A program made the translations under genes and the position numbers. DNA of 64,000 nt, from contig NZ_CP137552.1 of the NCBI RefSeq assembly GCF_039691755.1, positions 2,728,001 through 2,792,000 of the forward strand, given 5' to 3'. The notes beneath the pieces are model-generated. The model did not search any database. It saw nothing but the letters and a program-made list of their open reading frames with translations, and was not told where the DNA came from. Positions 60,098 to 64,000 of the stretch are shown here, piece after piece. Source of the DNA: Halomonas sp. Bachu 37. Its GTDB lineage: Bacteria; Pseudomonadota; Gammaproteobacteria; Pseudomonadales; Halomonadaceae. The first letter of the stretch is position 1. The number at the start of each line of letters is the position of its first letter.

Positions 60098-60922
60098 GTC
60101 GCGCCTCCTGGCTCGTCTCTCTGCGATCTGCATTTACAGGATAGCGGCCGTTTGCGTCAAATGGTGTCGCTCTCAACTGATCAGTTCTCGTTCTGCTAGG
60201 ATTGATAAACTTGGAATAACCCATGTTGAAAACTCGCTTGGCCTGCAGGTTTGCGATCCGTTTGCTGAAGAGCGCCGTCTTCCTCGCCTGATGGCTCTAC
60301 CACAACTCTCCGATCGACCTCCTATCCGCTACTAGCAGAGCTGCCCCGAGCGCTAGCTCTACTGACAGGATTGCCGCGCCTCGATCATCTCAAACGGTCC
60401 TCTAGGCATACCCAGATTGTCCCAGCTCCCATGAACACAACGAATGCAGACAGAATGCTGCCTGTGTATTGATATGCTGCCACTGGGCTACCAACCATCA
60501 CAGCGATGCCCACAATATCCAAATTTTATCCTGCTCGATATTCACACCCTCTCCCATCTGAATCTGTTAGAGCTAAGATATAGCCTGCTGTGCAATTACT
60601 GCATAAACACATCGCATTGGCATATTGTATATGATAGTAACCTGCTAGCTTATAAAGCAGTTTCAGCTTATGAGCCAATAAAAGCCACTGGCACGCCGCT
60701 TGCTGAGAAAAATGCCGCAACATCTCGATCGGCTGCCAAATCGTACTAACTCGCTTAGATACTTGTCTGTGAGCGTACTCGCGACTTATATCATGCAACC
60801 ATGGCAGGGCACATAACCTGCAGGGCTTTTATCAGTGACAATAATATACCCAACAAAGGTTTTGAAATAATTAGCACTCATGTTGAAGGTGCGCTAATAG
60901 GAAAAGGCCAACGTCAATTGGC
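60098..60922. other. 825-bp region without supported gene
   Basis: The sequence shifts from high GC to AT-rich at about 60,140. Short open frames have no ribosome sites and poor composition. Nothing further is recognised. Confidence 0.45.
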
Positions 60923-61507
60923 CTAATCATGAAAAATCATCCCCCAGCCGTATATCGCCTGAGCTCTCAGTAGGCTATCACAAGGAAGCTCACAACCGCA
61001 CTCGGGCGGACAGATACCCACCAACGGGTTGGAATCATCCACTATCTTGTTATATGCAGCACTCTTCATCTGACTGAGACTAGAATGCCCAAGTGACATA
61101 GATGACAAATGCCGAGTAATCTGCCTAAGCTTAAAAAACCTCTCCTCTGCATCTTTTATACATTTCTTCTCATATCTTGAGCACTTTTTAAAGCTGGAAG
61201 GAGGAATTTGCAGCTCCCCTTCACTCGCTATGCTTTCAGAGATGCTAAAATCTCCACGCCTTGATTTGTAAAAAAACCACTCGACACATATACCATTTTT
61301 TGTTTTTTTTACTCGCACATCATGCACCCAGTAAATATGCCTGCCTTCGCTTTTCTTGAACTCATCCCTTGAATGCCTAAAGTCGTCTCGGATACTTACG
61401 GCTTCTTCATACAGAAGGTCAGAGCATTTCTCTATGTGTTCCTTCATTCCCTTGAATCCACAGAGAATTTCACTGAGAAGCTTGGGCAACCCTTCCTCAG
61501 TCGTCAT
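60923..61507 (-). CDS. MobI-like conjugation-associated protein (second of a pair)
   Basis: The 194-residue protein contains LLYEEAVSIRDDFRHSRDEF, then VRVKKTKNGICVEWFFYKSRRG and EERFFKLRQITRHLSSM, a layout like the MobI proteins of integrative conjugative elements (helix, basic strand with IEWF, helix). The C-terminus has a Cys cluster (GICPPECGCELPC) that may bind metal. Its ATG lies inside the end of the upstream gene (11-bp overlap). MobI acts at the transfer origin in SXT-type elements; the family match is by pattern only. Confidence 0.45.
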   Translation of the reverse strand: MTTEEGLPKLLSEILCGFKGMKEHIEKCSDLLYEEAVSIRDDFRHSRDEFKKSEGRHIYWVHDVRVKKTKNGICVEWFFYKSRRGDFSISESIASEGELQIPPSSFKKCSRYEKKCIKDAEERFFKLRQITRHLSSMSLGHSSLSQMKSAAYNKIVDDSNPLVGICPPECGCELPCDSLLRAQAIYGWGMIFHD

Positions 61508-61931
61508 TGTTCGTATCTGCTGTATCGTAAATATTTTTTACTCTCCTTGCGATTAGCTTATAATCCCTTCGGTGCTTCTCGATCAGAATCAAGCATTCGC
61601 GAAGCTTTCCAAGCTTTTTCTCAGCCGCCTCTATAACTCTCTTCTGGTTTTCATCTTCATAACGAAGGACGTTGGCTCCGATAGGTCGTTTATCGTATGT
61701 TGCGCTAACGATCTCAAAACGGCCATCCCCGTGCCACGTCGTTCTCCTCCAACCAAGGAATATCTTCCCCCTCCTCCTAACCACATCTGGAAAACACTTT
61801 TTACTAGCTTCAGGATTGCGCGCATATTCCTCAATCACCACGAACGCAGCATTTTCAATCCGCTTTTCAACAATAGCTAAGATCCTAAAGATAAGGTTGA
61901 CGATAGCAACCAATAAGGAAACCTCATTCAT
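61497..61931 (-). CDS. MobI-like protein (first of a pair)
   Basis: The 144-residue protein reads IENAAFVVIEEYARN, then KIFLGWRRTTWHGDGRFEIVS and AAEKKLGKLRECLILIEKHRRDYKLI, the same helix, strand (xxGWRR) and helix arrangement as its downstream neighbour. The first 20 residues are hydrophobic. The pair probably arose by duplication and divergence. They point away from the BREX operon. Family call is tentative. Confidence 0.45.
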   Translation of the reverse strand: MNEVSLLVAIVNLIFRILAIVEKRIENAAFVVIEEYARNPEASKKCFPDVVRRRGKIFLGWRRTTWHGDGRFEIVSATYDKRPIGANVLRYEDENQKRVIEAAEKKLGKLRECLILIEKHRRDYKLIARRVKNIYDTADTNNDD

Positions 61932-62042
61932 TAATCAGCCCTCTCGTTTTTTGATGAACAATTATTATCTGATCCCTCCCTCCTTCCTGTCACGCGCTCT
62001 AAACATCAATAATTCTTAAAAACTCAGAGATCGACCCTTCAA

Positions 62043-62090
62043 TGAAGTGAAGTGAAGTGAAGTGAAGTGAAGTGAAGTGAAGTGAAGTGA
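62043..62090. repeat. Pentanucleotide tandem repeat (TGAAG)9.6
   Basis: A perfect run of TGAAG, 48 bases long, lies between the MobI-like genes and the BREX genes. Such repeats change length by slippage and can vary promoter spacing; here it is not within a gene. Confidence 0.95.
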
Positions 62091-62230
62091 CTAGCGTAAA
62101 TCCTTGTAGAATAACCGTAGGTGCTGCTGCGTTTGTTGATTGAGCCCAAGAGTTTAACGGCCATGTGCAACTGGATGTAGCTGCTCACCGGTAGTAGGCT
62201 GGACGCCGTTGCAAACCTTTCTACTATTCA

Positions 62231-62288
62231 TGGATCAGCCTCCCTTCATTCCGCTGCTGTTACAGCGGAATGAAGGGGGGCTGATCCA
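62231..62288. repeat. Large palindrome, 26-bp arms
   Basis: The left arm TGGATCAGCCTCCCTTCATT and on pairs with the right arm ending AAGGGGGGCTGATCCA across a 6-base loop, with one T/G wobble. On the + strand it is not followed by a T-run. It could be a strong insulating hairpin, the ends of a small collapsed element, or a recombination structure. Confidence 0.9.
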
Positions 62289-62330
62289 CAAAGATAAGAT
62301 AGTGGAACCCCCACCCCCTCAAACCTTATG

Positions 62331-62362
62331 AATTGTTCAGACGACACTCTTCCTGAACAATT
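62331..62362. promoter_or_regulatory. Inverted repeat upstream of BREX genes, candidate operator
   Basis: AATTGTTCAG and CTGAACAATT are exact inverses with 12 bases between. It is about 165 bp upstream of the first BREX gene. Known BREX regulators (BrxR, WYL type) bind inverted repeats in this position. Confidence 0.5.
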
Positions 62363-62525
62363 GGTGGGCCTGAGTCATTTCCTCGCCGGGACCACCTCGG
62401 CGTGAAGCGCGACATCGTGTATTGTTAGTCCCCTATATTAGTTGCCCAAGCATGCGGCCGGTTGCGAAGCTCAAGCGAGAGGAAGCTGATGAGCGACCGT
62501 AGCGATAGGACTAACGAAGGTGAAG

Positions 62526-63341
62526 ATGGTGATGCATGATCACGAAGCGCTAAGTCGATTAGGGTTTATGCAGCGTCAAGGCGGCGTACACGCTTCGCGG
62601 ACGATCATGCTGAATGAGCTTGCTGCTCTATTCGATAGCGTGCCCAGCGAGGCGCCGGCGTCAGCCTATCGCGCTGCGATTCGAGAACAGAACTGTTTGG
62701 GCAAGCGGTCGGGCAGAACCCGTGACCTGACAGCTCGCCACTTGGCGGAACTGTATGGGCTGGACCCAGCCAACCCGATCCATGTCGGCCTGCGTTTTTT
62801 CTGGTCAAGAGATAAGGCCGCTCATCCGCAATTGGCTCTGCTGGCTGCAGCGGCACGCGATAGCCTATTGCGTGGCCTTTTACCAGCCATACTAGAAGTG
62901 ACTCCTGGAACCCTCGTCAGCCGTGACTGGGTAGAGCAGCTTATCGAGGTCCGCTGGCCTGAGCGCTTCAGTCCCGCTACTCGAAGATCTGTAGCTCAGA
63001 ACATTAATAGCAGCCTAACAAAGGCTGGCTATATGAGCGGGCGTGTCAAAAAATTCCGCCGCCAGCTTGAGCCTGCGACAGGTGCTGTCGCGTTCGCGCT
63101 TTATCTTGGCTGGATTCAGGGTGGGCGTGGTGAGCTATTGCTGCAGAGCGAATACCTTAAGCTACTGGACTCCGGCGCCGATAGGTTATTAGAACTGGCT
63201 GCCCAGGCTTCGTCCCGTGGCTGGCTGGTAATGCGCCGAGTCGACAATGTCATGGATGTCGATTTCCCCGCCCTGGCTCCCGTCGCGGAGGCAGCCATAA
63301 AGCCCGAGAGCGATACGGCTACTGAAGGAGCTACCCCATGA
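62526..63341 (+). CDS. BREX leading protein, BrxA-like
   Basis: The roughly 271-residue protein includes YRAAIREQNCLGKRSGRTRDLTARHLAELYGLDP, then LALLAAAARDSLLRGLLPAILEVTPG, a winged-helix-like FSPATRRSVAQNINSSLTKAGYM and ALYLGWIQGGRGELLL. The arrangement (short LxKxS/TR start, then helical repeats, then a DNA-binding-like turn) resembles BrxA-type proteins, and its position right before brxB and brxC supports that. An alternative is BrxE of type 6 loci. Starts at 62520 (GTG), 62526 or 62532 are possible; GAAGG favours 62526. It overlaps brxB by 4 bp. Confidence 0.6.
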   Translation: MVMHDHEALSRLGFMQRQGGVHASRTIMLNELAALFDSVPSEAPASAYRAAIREQNCLGKRSGRTRDLTARHLAELYGLDPANPIHVGLRFFWSRDKAAHPQLALLAAAARDSLLRGLLPAILEVTPGTLVSRDWVEQLIEVRWPERFSPATRRSVAQNINSSLTKAGYMSGRVKKFRRQLEPATGAVAFALYLGWIQGGRGELLLQSEYLKLLDSGADRLLELAAQASSRGWLVMRRVDNVMDVDFPALAPVAEAAIKPESDTATEGATP

Positions 63342-63889
63342 GCAAGATCAAACGCCTCGTGGACTCCTATGGCAGGTTTATAGCTTTGCCCTGGCGTGGC
63401 GATGCCGCAGCGGCCCAGCGCGTAGTGTTCTGCGTTTACCCGGAAACCGAGGAACTGCGCCTGCGGGCCAACTTAGGTGAATTTGAGCTAACCACCCACC
63501 AGGCGGGTCATGACTGGGCAAGCTTCGATCTTACTTCCACCTTTGCTGAGTGGATGGCAGAGCAAGAGTATGCAGACGCTTTTTTCACGATGCCTCAGCA
63601 ACTCAAGATGATTGACCACCACTATCTAGATTGGCTGGAAGAACGCTTCGTCTCCGTTATTGGAGAAATGGCTGTAGAGAAAAACCATGTCATGGCCCTG
63701 TACGGAGTTGGAAGCTTGTTTGGCCTCCTGAAAGTCAAGGCAGTCGTTGACCGGTTTGCCCCACATGTCCTCGGCCGCCTAGTGGTGCTATTCCCCGGCA
63801 GTTTTGACAATAACAATTACCGGCTGCTGGATGGCTATGATGGCTGGAACTACCTGGCTACTCCTATTACTCCTGACGGCGCACATTAG
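63338..63889 (+). CDS. brxB: BREX protein BrxB (DUF1788-like)
   Basis: The 183-residue protein ends with GRLVVLFPGSFDNNNYRLLDGYDGWNYLATPI, the conserved closing segment of DUF1788/BrxB, with ENNNYR-like and DGWNYLAxPI motifs. The middle has MALYGVGSLFGLLKVKAVVD, also typical. BrxB is a required part of BREX phage defence, in which host DNA is methylated and unmodified phage cannot replicate. The start lies inside the upstream stop (ATGA) and the next gene follows 52 bp later. Confidence 0.85.
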   Translation: MSKIKRLVDSYGRFIALPWRGDAAAAQRVVFCVYPETEELRLRANLGEFELTTHQAGHDWASFDLTSTFAEWMAEQEYADAFFTMPQQLKMIDHHYLDWLEERFVSVIGEMAVEKNHVMALYGVGSLFGLLKVKAVVDRFAPHVLGRLVVLFPGSFDNNNYRLLDGYDGWNYLATPITPDGAH

Positions 63890-63941
63890 ATGCCGACACG
63901 CTTAACACAACACCCACTTGCCACCGCAGGGAAAAGGATGC

Positions 63942-64000
63942 ATGCGTAACCGCGATATCTATGCTAAAGACCCATCCCAGCAACACTTGGAAAACGAAGG
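63942..64000 (+). CDS. brxC: BREX ATPase BrxC, first 19 residues (3' end outside window)
   Basis: MRNRDIYAKDPSQQHLENEG matches the conserved N-terminus of BrxC (xNRDIYxKDPxxxxLxNEG). GGGAAAAGG precedes the ATG. The rest, including its P-loop, lies beyond the window. Its presence in the right place after brxB confirms a BREX operon of A-B-C order; pglX, pglZ and an end gene would be expected downstream. Confidence 0.82.
   Translation, partial: MRNRDIYAKDPSQQHLENE

Larger units (their letters stand above)
61932..62519. other. 588-bp divergent control region before BREX genes
   Basis: It contains a pentanucleotide repeat, a 26-bp-arm palindrome and a 10-bp-arm inverted repeat (each entered separately). 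An 8-bp pair GTTAGTCC (62424) / GGACTAAC (62508) flanks the last part. The BREX promoter must lie here. No gene is supported. Confidence 0.5.
30117..64000. mobile_element. Genomic/defence island integrated at tRNA-Thr (right end not in window)
   Basis: The left edge is the tRNA-Thr remnant. From here the sequence changes to lower GC, rarer codons and long non-coding gaps. The content is typical of a defence island: McrBC-like, BREX, dynamin/HerA, ankyrin, WYL regulator, toxin and immunity genes, along with an integrase, a RepA-like ATPase and MobI-like genes. No second tRNA copy was found up to 64,000. The high-GC segment near 57.3-60.1 kb may be a separate acquisition, and more than one element may be nested. 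Confidence 0.7.

Noticed and set aside
30117..64000. CRISPR array or cas genes in the defence island
   Set aside because: No series of spaced direct repeats and no Cas motifs were found; the tandem repeats present have no spacers.

Overview
The window looks like chromosome from a moderately GC-rich gammaproteobacterium. Halomonas or a close relative is the best guess, from protein flavour and the mix of genes: TRAP transporter, periplasmic iron transport, kinase-type homoserine kinase, biosynthetic speA. This is inference from sequence, not a database match.

Positions 1 to about 30,116 are ordinary core chromosome. In order they hold the end of a beta-ketoacyl synthase gene, coaD, a YfhL-type ferredoxin, a MATE pump, an AtoE-type transporter, an acyl-CoA thioesterase overlapped by an ion-channel-like gene, an entericidin-like peptide, a HIT protein, a four-gene NicO metal-transport operon, glycerate kinase, Dps, pepD and tmcA. 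A tripartite TRAP uptake operon follows, then a ferric iron ABC system with an unusually arranged ATPase gene, polA, thrB, speA and an FAH-family hydrolase. Spacing is tight and many genes end in clear hairpin terminators.

At 30,117 the chromosome changes. The last 48 nt of a tRNA-Thr(UGU) gene, followed by its terminator, mark one junction of an integrated island. From there GC falls, coding becomes patchy and most genes look like defence or mobility functions. The intact tRNA gene should lie at the far end, which is not in the window. A P4-like tyrosine integrase sits at 54.2-55.7 kb, and repeats near the junction could be its arm sites.

The island holds modular cassettes: (a) a three-gene operon of a HicA-like protein, a B12-binding radical SAM enzyme and a thymidylate-kinase-like protein; (b) a large ankyrin protein; (c) an McrB-like AAA+ GTPase with a COG1700-type nuclease; (d) a RepA-like ATPase beside iteron-like repeats and a large palindrome; (e) a six-gene coupled operon of two dynamin-like GTPases, a tail-anchored protein, a HerA-like ATPase, an LHH-family nuclease and a SUKH immunity protein; (f) a WYL regulator and a metallopeptidase-like protein below two matched palindromic operators; (g) a high-GC four-gene block ending in a decayed ADP-ribosylglycohydrolase gene; (h) two MobI-like genes; and (i) the first genes of a BREX operon running off the right edge.

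The strongest candidates for undescribed systems are the dynamin-HerA-LHH-SUKH operon (42.2-50.8 kb) and the HicA/radical SAM/kinase operon (30.4-32.5 kb).
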